DNA from: Caenorhabditis remanei
Taxonomy: Eukaryota; Nematoda; Chromadorea; Rhabditida; Rhabditidae
Assembly (NCBI RefSeq): GCF_010183535.1
Contig: NC_071332.1
Span: forward strand, 17,918,001 to 17,982,000
Direction of reading: 5' to 3'
DNA length: 64,000 nucleotides
This document shows, piece by piece, positions 23,601 through 35,837 of this stretch; position 1 is the first letter of the stretch, and each line of letters opens with the position of its first letter. Made by a program: the position numbers and the translations under genes. Below the pieces are notes generated by a model that was given only the letters and a program-made list of their open reading frames with translations, was not told where the DNA came from and did no database searches.

Positions 23601-24095
23601 TACTTAAAAGCGGCGTTCTGTAAGTGACACACCAAAACTGGTTTTTCGATGGAATCGTATGTGTATTATTAAATCTCATCGGGCTAAATATTTCAGACAC
23701 GCGGTACAAAACAAGAAACTATGTGGCACCAAATAATTTTTTCTTTAAATACGTCTTTTCAGGTACCGCTCACACCAACATTGATGTCGGCTTCTTTGGG
23801 AATTCCAAGTGAATTTGTACGAGTTAAAAAATAAAACAAAAATAAAATGTATTTATGTCAATTACAGATTTTTGAGAACTACACATCTATGAAAATATTC
23901 TATGTTCCGCTTATCATTCAACTAACTTATTTAGGATGTAACAGACGCAATTTGAAAACATTTTTGAATTCCGTCAAATTGACAAAAATATGTAAACGTA
24001 TGTGTTGCTGTGCTTCATCAAGTACCAGTTCCTCTCAAGTTCAACCGTATGTTATCTACGATCCACAATCAACGAATCGGCAGTTAACAAATTAG
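20632..24095 (+). CDS. srz-type 7TM chemoreceptor, intact, with 1.9-kb element in intron 1
   Basis: Five exons: 20632-20832, 22881-23294, 23378-23539, 23763-23816 and 23868-24095 (352 aa, all phase 0). Exon 1 is short (MNYLESYNDTDTYQTP...). Exon 2 has IPIYPILKHFYHS and LAIQRFVLYFYPASEN. Exon 3 has SVRKLSHLMSSQLNKPHR. Exon 5 has LIIQLTYLGCNRRN and a CCC tail. All splice sites are GT-AG. Intron 1 is enlarged by the inverted-repeat element at 20939-22815, which lies about 65 bp before the exon 2 acceptor and leaves both splice sites intact. A third, broken TIL copy follows downstream. A membrane chemoreceptor is inferred from the family. Confidence 0.85.
20939..22815. mobile_element. 1877-bp long-inverted-repeat (foldback) element, TAA target
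   Basis: The inverted repeats are about 485 bp (20939-21424 and 22331-22815) and nearly identical. They begin CATGGGAATGACCC and are flanked by TAA on both sides. The roughly 900-bp interior shows no transposase and only short ORFs. A three-base TAA/TTA target is typical of PIF/Harbinger-derived non-autonomous elements; that family assignment is inference. Confidence 0.85.
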
Positions 24096-24182
24096 TTTCT
24101 GTGATTATTTATTAATAAACGTTTGAATAAAAATTCAATCTCAATTTCTCAGATGTATCAAGATTTCACCTGTTTTTATTAG

Positions 24183-24455
24183 CCGAGCATTTAAGTTACA
24201 ACCGCGCCCCACCTCAAACGAGAGAGTATCGGCGAGAGACACAGAGTATTTTCTGGCGCGAAACAGATTTTCACCATTTTTGACCTATTTTCACAAGTTT
24301 TTATAATCTTTTTTGCCAACTTCCGAGAGAAAATTATGAAAAATAGATCAAAAATGTTGAAAATCTGTTTCGCGCCACAACAAAACTCTGCGTCTCTCGC
24401 CGATACCCTCTCGTTTGCGGTGGGGCGCAGTTGTAAGAAAGGGTGGGCTGCTAAT
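24183..24455. repeat. MITE-like inverted repeat, about 270 bp
   Basis: Left arm: GTTACAACCGCGCCCCACC, then CGAGAGAGTATCGGCGAGAG and TTCTGGCGCGAAACAGATTT. The right arm is the inverse (AAATCTGTTTCGCGCC, CTCTCGCCGATACCCTCTCG, GGTGGGGCGCAGTTGTAA). The interior is AT-rich. It sits in the 3' flank of the srz gene at 20632. Confidence 0.8.
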
Positions 24456-24687
24456 ATTTTTATTACAACACAGTAAGAGGAAGTATTATACTTTTTTTTT
24501 GTTAGCAGTTATAACACCTGGCCAGAATGTCCTGCATGCTGTAGTTGCATTTAACTCCATTAATTTGTAAACCCGTTGTTTCGTGATTGACAAAAATCGC
24601 TTGTCACGGACAACAAACAATCGGCAAGCATTTAGTTTATTTTTTCAATTTGATTGTTTCCCTAACCAAACCTAACCAGCCTCTCAA

Positions 24688-24840
24688 ATGAACATTTTCA
24701 TAATCATCTTTGCTTTTTTATTGACGGTGGCATCGCCGACCAAGTACGGACCCATGAGATGTGACGCCGAAAATCAGATTTTGAATCCGTGTGCGACGCA
24801 AATGTATGTGTGACACCAGACAATTGTCCCTAATTAACAA
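24688..24840 (+). pseudogene. TIL-domain inhibitor gene, second deleted copy
   Basis: Same start and signal peptide as 19908. After NPCATQMY the sequence jumps to the last 30 bases of exon 2 and reaches a TGA at 24811. The deletion junction (ATGTA/TGTGTGACACC) differs from that of the copy at 11977, so the two losses were independent. The short flanking similarity TGTG suggests microhomology-mediated deletion. Confidence 0.85.
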
Positions 24841-25410
24841 GTGTACTTCATTTTATTGTTTTTTTTTCTTGGAACCATTCTTTTGTTTCACCATCAAACA
24901 TCAAATAATATTTCACTTTGCAGGAAATTGTTCATGATATGTGTGTAGATTGCTGGAGCTCCATACTTTATTTATAGGGGTGAATAAAAAGATAAAACAA
25001 CTTAAGATATTGTCCGTGCAATTAAAAGTGTTTTCAAATAATTGTACGGTTGGCACGGTGTGCTCTTCTAAATAGTTCTTTAAAGTCGCTTCAGTTTCTA
25101 GACTCACTCCGTATGTCACTGTGTTGCCGCGTTTGACCTACGGGCTTCAATTTTTTTTAAATGGAGAATTTTGGTACTCTTAGGCGCTGGCGGAGGCAAG
25201 GTAGGTACTCCGTTATTCTCGTTAGTTAGTTTTCACCTCTTACTTTGGCTTTTAGACCGTTTTTATAGTTTACTTGGGTTTTATTGTGCATTTTATTTTT
25301 TTTTTCCGTTGGGCTGAGGAATAAAGTGGTATTCCTTCTAAAGTATTTCAGGTTTTAATTTTTTTAAGTGGTTTGACAGTGTTTAGCTTGTGTTTATCTT
25401 GAAATTCGTC

Positions 25411-25412
<2 letters not shown>

Positions 25413-25463
<51 letters not shown>

Positions 25464-25683
25464 NNNNNNNNNNNNNNNNNNNNNNNNNNNNNNNNNNNNN
25501 NNNNNNNNNNNNNNNNNNNNNNNNNNNNNNNNNNNNNNNNNNNNNNNNNNNNNNNNNNNNNNNAGAGCGCAGCTCGCGCGCGGAGCAGAGCGACGAGAGA
25601 GAGAGAGAGCGAGCGAGATAGAGAGAGCGAGAGAGATCGAGAGAGCGAGATGAGTCTTCTCCTATCTCTCTCTCTCTACTCTC

Positions 25684-25730
<47 letters not shown>
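25413..25730. repeat. (CT)n / (GA)n microsatellite with assembly gap
   Basis: A pure CT run begins at about 25413. Exactly 100 N lie at 25464-25563, followed by GA-rich sequence and then another CT run at about 25690-25728. The switch from CT to GA and back to CT indicates either a palindromic microsatellite or a misassembled join. An ORF crossing it is an artefact. Confidence 0.95.
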
Positions 25731-25731
<1 letters not shown>

Positions 25732-26384
25732 TTGTGTGTTTTCTCGTTAATTTTAGCTAAGACCTACTTCTAATTCTTCGTGAATTGGTAGTTCATTTAC
25801 TTAATCAATCCAATTAGGAAGGCCACCGAGTTACCGTGGAGTTATGGGAGGTAATGTTATCATTGGAAAGCTAATATCACGCTGATTTTGAATGTCTTTT
25901 CAGTTTTTGGCCTCCGGGCTCGGTATTCGAAAAAAACAAGGCCAAAGTTTGGACCTCTGACCAGGCGTTACGGTCACTCGGTGACCTTCCCTAGTAAGTC
26001 ATATATAGTCATCCCAATCGAGCAAGGCCCAGATAAATAAACGAACATTGGCCACCATGTTTTTGTTTCACTATTTGCAGACTTTTGACTCTATCATAGT
26101 TTATGCTTCCTTAATCATCCAAGACGCAGTTCGAAAATACCTTGTGTTTTCTACGATCCACCATCAAAATCTTGTCATTTACCAAAACAGTTTCAACGCT
26201 TTTGGAATCATGAAATTCTACGACATTGATTTTCAATTCAAATGGCAGCCTCCTGAATTATTTCACCTGCATCTGCACTTCTATATATATTTTATTCTTT
26301 CATCCATCACACTTTTTTGTTACTTCCCCGTTGTTTCAATATCGATTTCACTCTTAAAAACATCACAGCTTCGATTCTTAGGAG

Positions 26385-28275
26385 ATGAATTATCTAGAAA
26401 GTTATAACGATACGGATACTTATCAGACTGTTGAGACCCTCCAGCCAACAACTTTTTCACCATGTTATTCGACTACTGATGATTTTAAAAAGTTTTTATT
26501 TAAAACTCAAGGATCGATATGGTTTGCGATTATAGAAGTTAGTATTTTTGTGCAGCTTATACTTTTTCCATTTTATATTTATGTTCATCGTGTAAACGAC
26601 AAAAAAGATAGAGAAGTGAGTGCAGGTTTTAAGAAACATCAGTACGAATCTAATATACCAAATCAGGGTTGATGGGCTTTGAAATGATAATTTCTAATCA
26701 CTTAATTAGCTTTGATCCGTACCAGTTCTGATACGGGCAGTATAGATTAAAATAATTTTATTCGGGCACAGTTTTTACTGGGATCGAGTTTTGATTTGAA
26801 CAGAATACACATTTATTTCTTCATTTGAAAAAAAATTAAAAAGAACATCAAATACAACGGAGGATACTTTTGGATAAATACAGTATTATGACAATGAATT
26901 TACATCAGAGGAATGCTGGTAGTATGAGATTACATTAGATCATATACATTAAAGTAGAGTTGTCCTTTGAACCAGTTTAAGGTTGGCTCTTGTTTAGACG
27001 GTTCTTATTTGAGAAGTTCTAATCAGATATACCACTGTCACACTTAAAGTTTTCGAGAAAATGTATTTTCCCGAAAAAAACATGATTCTTTCTTTTCAGA
27101 TTCCAATCTACCCGATTCTCAATCACTTCTATCATTCCATGATTTATCAAACTATATCACTCATTTGGTCGTTGTTTTTTTTCAGTTTATCAAAATATTT
27201 TCTTACAGATTTCCCGCAGTATTTGACAATCCAAATAATAGTAGTCATTCCTTTATTGTTTTTTGTTTTTATACGTTATATGTTTACAAAAGTGTGTGTT
27301 ATCTTACTATCGATACTCGCCATCCAAAGATTTGTTTTGTATTTCCATCCGACATCTGAAAATCATTGGTTGTTCAAAAATAATTGTTTCCGATGGCTAA
27401 TTTATTTGGTTTACTTTGGTTATCTTTGAAGAATGCTTCTATTTAAAAGGCGCATTCCTTTCTGGATCAGCTCCCAGTAATGGATCATTTTTTGTGAGTC
27501 AGTCATATTATCTATTAGTACCTAGCTGTTCATAGTTATTTAAATTCTTTTTATCGCAGATAGATAATAAGCATTACGTTTCAGAACATGCACATAATCT
27601 TAACTATTCTTCTGATATCCTCTTCTATGCTATACATTCCAATATACGTCAGCGTTCGAAAACTGAGTCATCTCATGTCATCTCAATTGAATAAACCTCA
27701 TCGATATATCGTTTGGCAAACTGTTTTATTAGTAGTTGGAAAAGTGGTAAGAGATGACAGGATTACCTTCTAGTGATAGACTTTTGATACTTGAAAACTG
27801 CATTCTGTAAGTGACACACCAAAACTGTGTTTTCGATGGTATCGGTTGTGTATTATTGAAGCCCATCGGGCTAAATAGTTCTGATACAAAATAAGAAGCT
27901 TTGTGCCACCGAATAGGGTGTCTTCAAAAAAACATGTATTTTCAGGTATCGTTAACACCATTATTGATCCTCGGTTCTTTGGGAGTTTCAAAAGATTTAG
28001 TACGAGTTAAAAATAAAAGTAATGAATTCTATTTATGTCAATTACAGATTTTCTTGTGCTACTCAATCGTTGAAATGTTCTATGTTCCGTTGGTCATCCA
28101 ACTAACTTATTTAGGATGTAACAGACGCAATTTGAAAACATTTTTGAATTCCGTCAAATTGACAAAAATATGGAAACGTATGTGTTGCTGTGCTTCATCA
28201 AGTACCCGTTCCTCTCAAGTTCAACCGTATGTTATCTACAATCCACAATCAACTAATCATCAGTTAACAAATTAG
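26385..28275 (+). pseudogene. srz-type chemoreceptor with frameshift in exon 2
   Basis: All five exons are present: 26385-26615, 27100 to about 27490, 27585-27746, 27946-27999 and 28048-28275. Splice sites, family motifs (LSILAIQRFVLYFHPTSEN, SVRKLSHLMSSQLNKPHR, QLTYLGCNRRN) and 3' end are all normal. Near 27413-27425 exon 2 reads TACTTTGGTTATC where sister genes have two more bases, giving a TGA soon after LVYFGYL. Only this lesion is obvious, so it is a recent loss, or a sequencing error if reads do not support it. Confidence 0.8.
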
Positions 28276-28299
28276 TTTCTGTGAATATTTATTAATAAA

Positions 28300-29830
28300 C
28301 ACGTGAATAAACTTTACATTTCAATTTCTCAGAAGTATCAAGATTTCACCTGTTTTTATTTTTATTACTACACAGTAAGAGGAAGTTTTTTTTTTCAAAT
28401 TCTCATACAATTATAAGTTGTTCAGAAAGTTTGACTTGAGTGGTTATTGGAGTACTACATTTTATTCATAGACATGAATGAAGAGAGAAAAAAAATTAAT
28501 TTTTTCAGAACAAATAGTTTTTACAACGAAACATTCAACCCGATTATTACAAAAATAATCCTAATCTTTTTTCAGTCATCACGGCGTGGCCACTCCTACC
28601 GATGGAACAAATCAAAAACAATAGGCAGATTATTTTTTACAAACAGTGCTGAATAAAATAGTAAATCAAAAGCCCTAGAAGAAACACGGATTCTGACATT
28701 TCTAAACTTGACTTCCCCTCCTCTTTTTATTGTATTTCTTTTTTTAGTATTCTACTTTTAATTGATTTTTTTAGTATTCCACTTTTAATTTCACGTATTG
28801 AGCATGCGTAAATAAATAATGATAATAATCACTATTTTCTCCAACATTTTCTATTTTTACAGTGGTAACTGTTGCCAAAAAACTGCCCAATCAGTCTCCA
28901 CATTTTCCAATGCTTCTGAAAATATCTTTTTTTAAAGGATTACCACGAATTTTTATCACCACAACTAGTCTCTCCAAATTCTGGGGACCTTTTAGTCAGA
29001 TGGAGTTGATTTCGAACAGTAGAACATTTGAGTCGAATTGGATTGATCCAGCAAGATTGGAGAATACTTTCTGAATTCAAAAGGAAATTTCAACAGGTGG
29101 GAAGCGTACTTGAAAAAATTAACGAAAAGTAGATTTCGACGGGGTGCATATATCCATGCCCTACTGCGGGCCGGAGGAATACTCCTTATTGTGCCGCGAG
29201 TCTGGAAAAGAAAAAAACGAGAATATCGTCAAAAAAACCTCTCAAATATCCATTTAGACTTTGGGACGTTATGAAACGGTTAGAAAAGAGGTTAGAAATC
29301 TCTCCGACTCGAATTTTTCAAAAAAGTGATTTTTTTTCTATATGATAAAGGAGAGGTAGAAATTAGTTGTTATCTTATAAAATGCACAAAATAAGGCTGG
29401 CAATTAATTTCTGAAAAGATTTTGATCCTATCTTTCGAAAGAAAAATTTTCCTTTTTCAACTTCAATCGATCGTTGGGTAGGTCAAAAGGGGCGGAGCCT
29501 AATGGGATACGGTATAAAATTCTTAGAATTCCTAGAGTACTAACATATTAAAAAACACTGAAATGTGGGTTTTTACACCTATGTACAAATGAAGATGTAA
29601 TCGATAATGAAGTGATCTACAAGCTCCCGTTTGGTTTATATGCCGAAATGGGATTTCTACTTCGTAAGAAGAGCGATGTAGACTCGACGGTGCCCTTTAC
29701 CTAAAACAAAACCGATTGATCTGAATTTTGGCAGAATGTTAAAAAAAAACATTGAAATTAACAACAGCTAAAATAATACGCGCACCAGAATTGCTTAAAT
29801 CGCCTCGTTAAAATTTTTCTGCAGGTAATT
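28300..29830. other. Intergenic segment between plus- and minus-strand srz blocks
   Basis: No supported gene. The first 80 bases repeat the srz 3' flank (CAAGATTTCACCTG). An ORF at 28862-29074 (70 aa) shows no recognisable family. Around 29490-29560 are words shared with the sequence near 34325-34380 (AGAATT then CTAG and GTACTAACAT), so dispersed repeat material is present. Confidence 0.5.
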
Positions 29831-29844
29831 TTGCACCACCCTGT

Positions 29845-30005
29845 AAACGCGTTGAAACTATTTTGATAAATGCGAAGTAGTGGACGTTGGATCGTAGGTA
29901 ACATAAGAGTAAACTTCAGAGGAACACGAAGTAGTGTGGCAACACACCCATTTCTTTGACTATAACGAGCTCAAAAAGTTTTCAAATTGCGTCTGTTACA
30001 TTGAA
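29845..30005 (-). pseudogene. Relict srz last exon
   Basis: Degenerate minus-strand match to srz exon 5: the stretch that normally reads CNRRNLKTF is recognisable as CAATTTGAAAAC in reverse complement, followed by a decayed GTTCCTCT and TTACCTACGATCCAAC tail. Indels destroy the frame. It lies immediately downstream of the intact minus-strand srz at 30044. Confidence 0.55.
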
Positions 30006-30043
30006 AGTTCATTTAAATGTTTATTCAAATATATTTATAGTAA

Positions 30044-32611
30044 CTAATTAGTCAACTGCCGATTAGTTGATTGTGGATCGTAGATAACATACGGTTGAAC
30101 TTGAGAGGAACTGGCACCTGATAAAGCACAGCAACACATACGTTTCCATATTTTTGTCAATTTCAATGAATTCAAAAATGTTTTCAAATTGCGTCTGTTA
30201 CATCCTAAATAAGTTAGTTGAATGACCAACGGAACATAGAACATTTCAATAAAAGAGTAGCACAAGAAAATCTGTAATTGACACAAATAAAGTTATTTTT
30301 TATTTTTAGTTCGTACAATATCTCTTGAAGTTCCCATAGAAACGTGGATCATAGTCGGTGTTAGCGATATCTGAAAAGTCATGTTTGTTTAAGACACCCC
30401 ATTTGATGCCACATAGTATCTTATAATACACAACTTCAATGATTCAATCAAAAACACAGTTTGGATGTGTCTAAATCAAATTGATCAATTTTGTTAGATC
30501 AATACGTTCTGCTGCCCGCCTATCACTTAGAGATCCTCGTTTTTAAGTATCGGAAGTCAGCTATCACTGAGAAGGTAAGTTTTTCATGTTTTACCACTTT
30601 TCCAATTGTTAATATAACAGTCTGCCAAAAGATAAATCGATGAGGTTTGTTCAATTGAGATGACATGAGATGACTCAGTTTTCGAACACTGACGTATATT
30701 GGAATGTATAGCATAGAAGAGAATATCAGAAGAATAGTTAAGAATGTGTGCAAGTTCTGAAATGCGTTGTTTATTATCTATCTACAGTAAGAATAATTTT
30801 TAAAATCAAACATTGGGGAAATGAGCCAGAAATTTTGTTATCGCTCAATTTTTGTTAATTGTAATGGGCGTTTTTCTGGCACAGCTAGTTTCTAACAGAT
30901 TATATGACTGACTCACAAATAATGATGTATTATAGGCATCTGCTGCTCCAGCTACGTTGTGGTGTATTATATAGAAATATTCTTCACAGGCAACCAAACA
31001 ATAAAGCGAATAGATTAGTAATCGCAAACATGTTTTCTTGGTCAACCAATGATTTTCAGATGTCGGATAGAAATACAACACAAATCTTTGAATGGCGAGT
31101 ATTGATAATAAGATAACACAAACTTTTACAAATATATAACGTATAAACAGAGACAGGATAAAAATACAGAAAAGTGAAATGATTGATAGAGTTAATGGGT
31201 TGAGATCTTTTTGACCAGAAACGAAATATAAAAAGAGAGAAATAAACAAACAAATAAGTGATATAGTTTGATATATCATGGAATGATAGAAGTGATTGAG
31301 AATCGGGTAGATTGGCATCTGGAAAGAGAGAATTTTGATTATTTTTTTTGAAAAAAAAACATTTTCTCGAATACTTTAAAGGTGGACTAAGGTTAACTTC
31401 GGTTTTTTTATAGAATAATATTCGTGTGTCTGTGAGTTCATTTTCATTTTCGGGCGTATGTTCATTTGTTCATTTCCGTGAGTACAATTTCCTTTCGAAA
31501 ATGTTTTAAATAATTCTGTTCAAATCGCGCTGAAAACGAGCGGCGAAACAATTGGAGCATTTCTTCGGGGCAGCGAAATATCGAAGGTATCGAAGGTGAG
31601 TTTGGCCATTTCGCTGGCCTAGAAATTCTCGACTTTGGCCATGTTGATTTTTTCAATTTTTTTCGCTATGCGATCGTGGAAGAGTTTTCCCACGCGAATT
31701 TTTTCCTCCGTGTAGTCCTCTCGGACAAAATTATTTCTTCTTATTACTCGATTTCTCGTTTTCTTGCTTTTTTCAACAAAATTTTGTGTTTTTTTTTTCA
31801 ATTTATATCGTAAAAAAAGAAGAAAAAACACGAAATTTTGTTGAAAAAAGCAAGAAAACGAAAAATCGAGAAATAAAAAGAAATTATATTGTCCGAGAGG
31901 ACTACACGATGGGAAAAATTCGCGTGGGAAAACTCTTCCACGAAAGCTCAATTTGAGCCGGGAAAACGTGAATTTAGGCCGTTTAGAGTGATTTTTAGCA
32001 TATGTTCCAATGATGAAAGTTTTTCATAATTTTCTGAAGTATCAGAATCTGAAATAAAAAATATGACTTCAGTCCTCCTTTAAGAACGACAGTGGCATCC
32101 CTGATTAAAACTGTCCAAATGAGAACTGCCTAAATAAAAGTCTCTAAACTGTCCAAATCAAAACAGGTTCAAATAGAACTCTACCCTACTGAATAGTCTT
32201 TTTGAATCAAGACTCCATCTGAGTCAGAACTCAGCTCGAACAACATCCTAATCTAAACTGTCAGAACTGGAAAAAAAGCTGATTGATCGTTGAGTATTCA
32301 TCATTTCAAAACCAATTAACACTGATTTCGTATATTCGTCACTTTTCTGTTGTGGGCTTTTCGTACTGATGTTTCTTTAACCCTGCACTCACTTCTCTGT
32401 CCTTCTTGTCGTTCACACGATGGACATAAATGTAGAATGGAAAAAGCATAACTTGCACAAAAGCACTTATTCCCACAATCACAATAAATATGAAATAATT
32501 AGTATAACTAAATACCGTTTCTAGATCAATCATAGTCGAATTAACTGGTGCAAAAAAGGTCTCAACAGGCTGATAAGTACCCGTATTGTTATAACTTTCT
32601 AGATAATTCAT
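30044..32611 (-). CDS. srz-type 7TM chemoreceptor, intact
   Basis: Exons 32611-32393, 31318-30917, 30756-30595, 30370-30317 and 30271-30044, 359 aa, all phase 0. Exon 1 starts MNYLESYNNTGTYQPVETFF and ends in HRVNDKKDRE. Exon 2 starts with a methionine codon at the splice (MPIYPILNHFYHS), where most sisters have isoleucine, and has LLSILAIQRFVLYFYPTSEN. Exon 3 carries SVRKLSHLMSSQLNKPHR. Exon 5 ends with IYDPQSTNRQLTN. Intron 1 is about 1.07 kb and holds a foldback repeat at about 31660-31950. The upstream E-box (CAGGTG on the plus strand, 32727-32732) lies 116 bp before the start. Inferred membrane chemoreceptor. Confidence 0.85.
31660..31950. repeat. Foldback repeat in srz intron 1
   Basis: The arms are inverse copies: GAGTTTTCCCACGCGAATTT, GTGTAGTCCTCTCGGACAA and TCTCGTTTTCTTGCTTTTTT on the left, and AAAAAAGCAAGAAAACGA, TTGTCCGAGAGGACTACACG and AAATTCGCGTGGGAAAACTC on the right. 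The A/T-rich centre contains runs of T or A. Sequences like GTCGTAAGGACTACACG near 53190 may be related. No gene. Confidence 0.75.
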
Positions 32612-32726
32612 ATTCTACGAACCAAAGATTTGGTGTGTTTAAGAGAGAAACTGAAACTGAAACAACGGGAGAGTAGCCAAAATGTGTGCAGTATGAGAGA
32701 ATAAAATCTTTTTTGGGGTGTAGATG

Positions 32727-32732
32727 CAGGTG
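32727..32732 (-). promoter_or_regulatory. E-box upstream of the srz gene at 32611
   Basis: CACCTG on the minus strand, 116 bp before the ATG, in the same conserved block (TTTTTTCACCTGCATCTACA) as in the plus-strand genes. Confidence 0.5.
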
Positions 32733-33456
32733 AAAAAAATTCAGGAGGTTGCCATTTGTATTGAACCTAAATGTCGGAGAATTTAAGAGTGGTCAAAGAT
32801 TTTGAATATAATTTGCGTTCGTGTAGAGCGTTAAAACTAGTTTGATAACTGCCATGTAGTTGATGATCGTAGATAACATCGGCTGGCCTGTTGCAACTTT
32901 AAGTAGGTCGGAAGTCAATTCGGTTTTAGAATGAATTTTGGTCACCTGCTGGTAAGAAATTAAGTTAATGTCGGCTTTAGGTCGGACCTTGGTCGGATTT
33001 AAGTGCGTCGCGTGTCTTGCAAGACGCGTGCTTTTTGTTCCGCAGTTGCGCTCTGTTGAGAAATCATGTGTTCCTAAAATACTTCATTTCAAAATGAACA
33101 TTTTTGATGGTTTGACCCTGCCACTGTACGTAATAAATTCTGATATTCACCGTCACGACAAGTTGTAACGCCGTTAGCAATAGAGCGCGGATGCATAGGG
33201 AAGTTGGCCATCTCTGGGTCGGCTTTAGTAGCGGTCTAGTCTTGAATGCGTATCTCGTCCCTGGCTGACGACCTGTGTAATCATAATCGTAACGTAACAA
33301 ACCAGAAAGTTTATCACATCTCTGAAAGTGTAGGTGCTAACAAGAAAGAGAAGTATAATAATTCCTCTAAAAATAACAACAGGTGAAGTCTTGATACATC
33401 TGGGAAATTGAAATTGTAAGTTCATTCAAATGTTTATTTATAAATATTCATAGAAA

Positions 33457-35604
33457 CTAATTTGTTAACTGCTGATTAGTTGATTGTGGATTGTAGATAA
33501 CATACGGTTGAACTTGGGCGGATCGGGTACATGATGAAGCACAGCAACACATACGTTTCCATATTTTTGACGATTTGAATGAATGTAAAAATGTTTTCAA
33601 ATTGCGTCTGTTACATCCTAAATAAGTCAGTTGGGTGAGTAACGGAACACAGAACATTTCAAGGAATGCGTATAACAAGAAAATCTGTAATTGACACAAA
33701 GAAAGTTATTATCCTATTTTTAGTTCTTACATCAGATTTATCCTTTGAATCTTCTGTAGAACTGATGATTAATAATAATGGTATTAATGATACCTGAAAA
33801 GGCATATTTTTTAAGACATCCTATTCGGTTCCGCATAGCATCTTATTCTACGATATAAGTCACGTCCCATATCTCGAGACTGATTCCATGACCTTCCCTA
33901 GTTAGAGAACGCAGTTTTTAGTATCAAAAGTCAGTTATCACTAAGTAGGTAATCCTGTCATCTCTTACCACTTTTCCAACTGGAGGATTGTGTCAATGTT
34001 CTGAAACGTGTTGTTCACTATCTATCATCAATGAGAAAATTTGTTACAAACATTCGTTTCTGAAAATTTTCCATATTTTTTCTTTGAAACCTACAAAAAA
34101 TCAAATCAGTCTTAAGAAGTTTCTGTATTGAGTTATACATATTTGCAGACTTATCAAAAATCGGCCGGGCTGGGCCGAAATTTTTCTTGGCCCGGCCCGG
34201 CCCGGTCGGCCCGGATTCAAAAATGGGTACCCATTTTTTGGCTCCGGGACATTTCGAAACCAGATATTTCGAAACCAGACATTTCGAACCCGGACATTTC
34301 GAAACCAGACATTTCGAAACCGGTGAAACACGTATAAATTTTTAGAATTTCTAGGGTACTAACATAAAAACAATTAGCCGAAGTGGATCAGTTGTCCGGT
34401 CACAGTTTATCCTTATTTTGTGCATTTCATCAGGTTTTAGTGTCTTGGGAATTTATGATTAAAAAAGTGACGGAACTTGCTGAATTTCAACGCATTCCCC
34501 TCTATGGTAAAACGGGTCAGTTTTATGAAGTTTTTTTGTCCAAAAAACGTTTTTCGGTACTGATATTTTGGGTCGACCGGCCTGGAGAAATTTTTTCGGT
34601 TCGGTCCGTTCCAATTCTGCTATAAACACTGCCGCAAGAAATGTACGTATCAAACTGTTCTGCACAGTTAGTTTCTAATAGATAATATGGCTGACTCACA
34701 AAAAATGATGTATTTATGACAGCTGTTCCAGTTGACAGTTGGTGCTTAAAATAGATTAACTCTTCAAAGGCAACCAAACAGTAAGCCAAATAAATTAGTA
34801 GTCGCAAACATGTTTTCTTGACCAACCAAAAGTGTTCAGATGTCGGAAAGAAATACATCACAAATCTTTGAATGGCGAGTATTGATAGTAAGATGCCATA
34901 AACTTTTACAAATATATAACGTGTAAGAAAAGACAAGAAAAGAGGTAGGACCAGTAAGATCACGATTAATATTGATATCTCGTGGGGATTTTTTAGATCA
35001 GAACGCCAATATAAAAAAAGAGCAATAAGCAAACAAAAAAGTGATATAGTTTGATAAATCATGAAATGATAAAAGTGATTGAGGATCGGGTAGATTGGAA
35101 TCTGGAAAGAAAGATTAATGTTTATTTCTGGAAAAAAAAACATATTTTCTCGAAGAATTTAAGCACAACAGTGACATCCCTGATTAGAACTAGGTCAAAT
35201 CAGAACGGGTTCAAAGCAGAACTGTGCCCGAATAAGATCCATCCTAATCTAAACTAATCGCATAAGAACTGGTACAAATCAAAGGTGATTCAGAAATTAG
35301 GACGGATCATTTCAAACGCAATCAACCCGGTAGATAAGATTCGTAACTAATGTTTCTTAAAACCTGCACTAACTTCTCTGTCCTTCTTGTCGTTCACACG
35401 ATGAACATAAATATAGAATGGGAAAAGTATAAGTTGCACGAAAGCACTTACTTCCATAATCGCAACATATATGAAAAGTTTAGTATAACGAACAAAACTT
35501 TCTAGATCAACAATAGTCGAATGACTCGGTACAGAAGTTGTCGCCTGAAGGGTCTCAACAGTCTGATAAGTATCCGTCTGATGATAAATTTCTAGATAAT
35601 TCAT
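33457..35604 (-). pseudogene. srz-type chemoreceptor lacking most of exon 3
   Basis: Exon 1 (35604-35374), exon 2 (35101-34700), exon 4 (about 33794-33730) and exon 5 (33684-33457) are open and typical. Exon 3 keeps only its first and last bases (AACATTGACACAATCCTCC, then the GTTGGAAAAGTG end), so TM5 and the SVRKLSHLMSSQLNKPHR loop are gone and the frame is shifted. Intron 2 has grown by about 600 bp of repeats (34060-34660). The donor of exon 1 is GTTAGT rather than GTGAGT. The protein cannot form seven membrane segments as read. Confidence 0.8.
34150..34330. repeat. GGCCCGG-rich and TTTCGAAACCAGACA tandem repeats
   Basis: 34165-34215 is a run of (G)GCCCGG words. 34250-34325 holds about five copies of a 12-15 bp word, ACATTTCGAAACC(A/C)G. 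The same two sequence types recur together or singly at 41690-41990, 48960-49320, 53050-53100 and 55010-55060, so they belong to a dispersed family. ORFs here are repeat translations. Confidence 0.75.
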
Positions 35605-35837
35605 ATTCTACAAACCAAAGGTTTGATGTGTTTGAGAGAGAAACAGATACTGAAACAACGGGGGAGTAGCCAAAATGTGTGAAGTTTGAGATAATAAAAT
35701 CTTTTTTGGGGTGTAGATGCAGGTGAAAAAATTCAGGAGGCTGCCATTTGTATTGAACCTAAATGTCGGAGAATTTAAGAGTGGTCAAAGATTTTGAATA
35801 TAATTTACGTACATTTTGTTGAAGTCACGGAAAATAT

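Noticed and set aside
25390..25653. 87-codon ORF across the N gap
   Set aside because: Simple CT/GA repeat plus unknown bases.
28862..29074. 70-codon ORF in the intergenic spacer
   Set aside because: No domain, splice partner or paralogue in the window.
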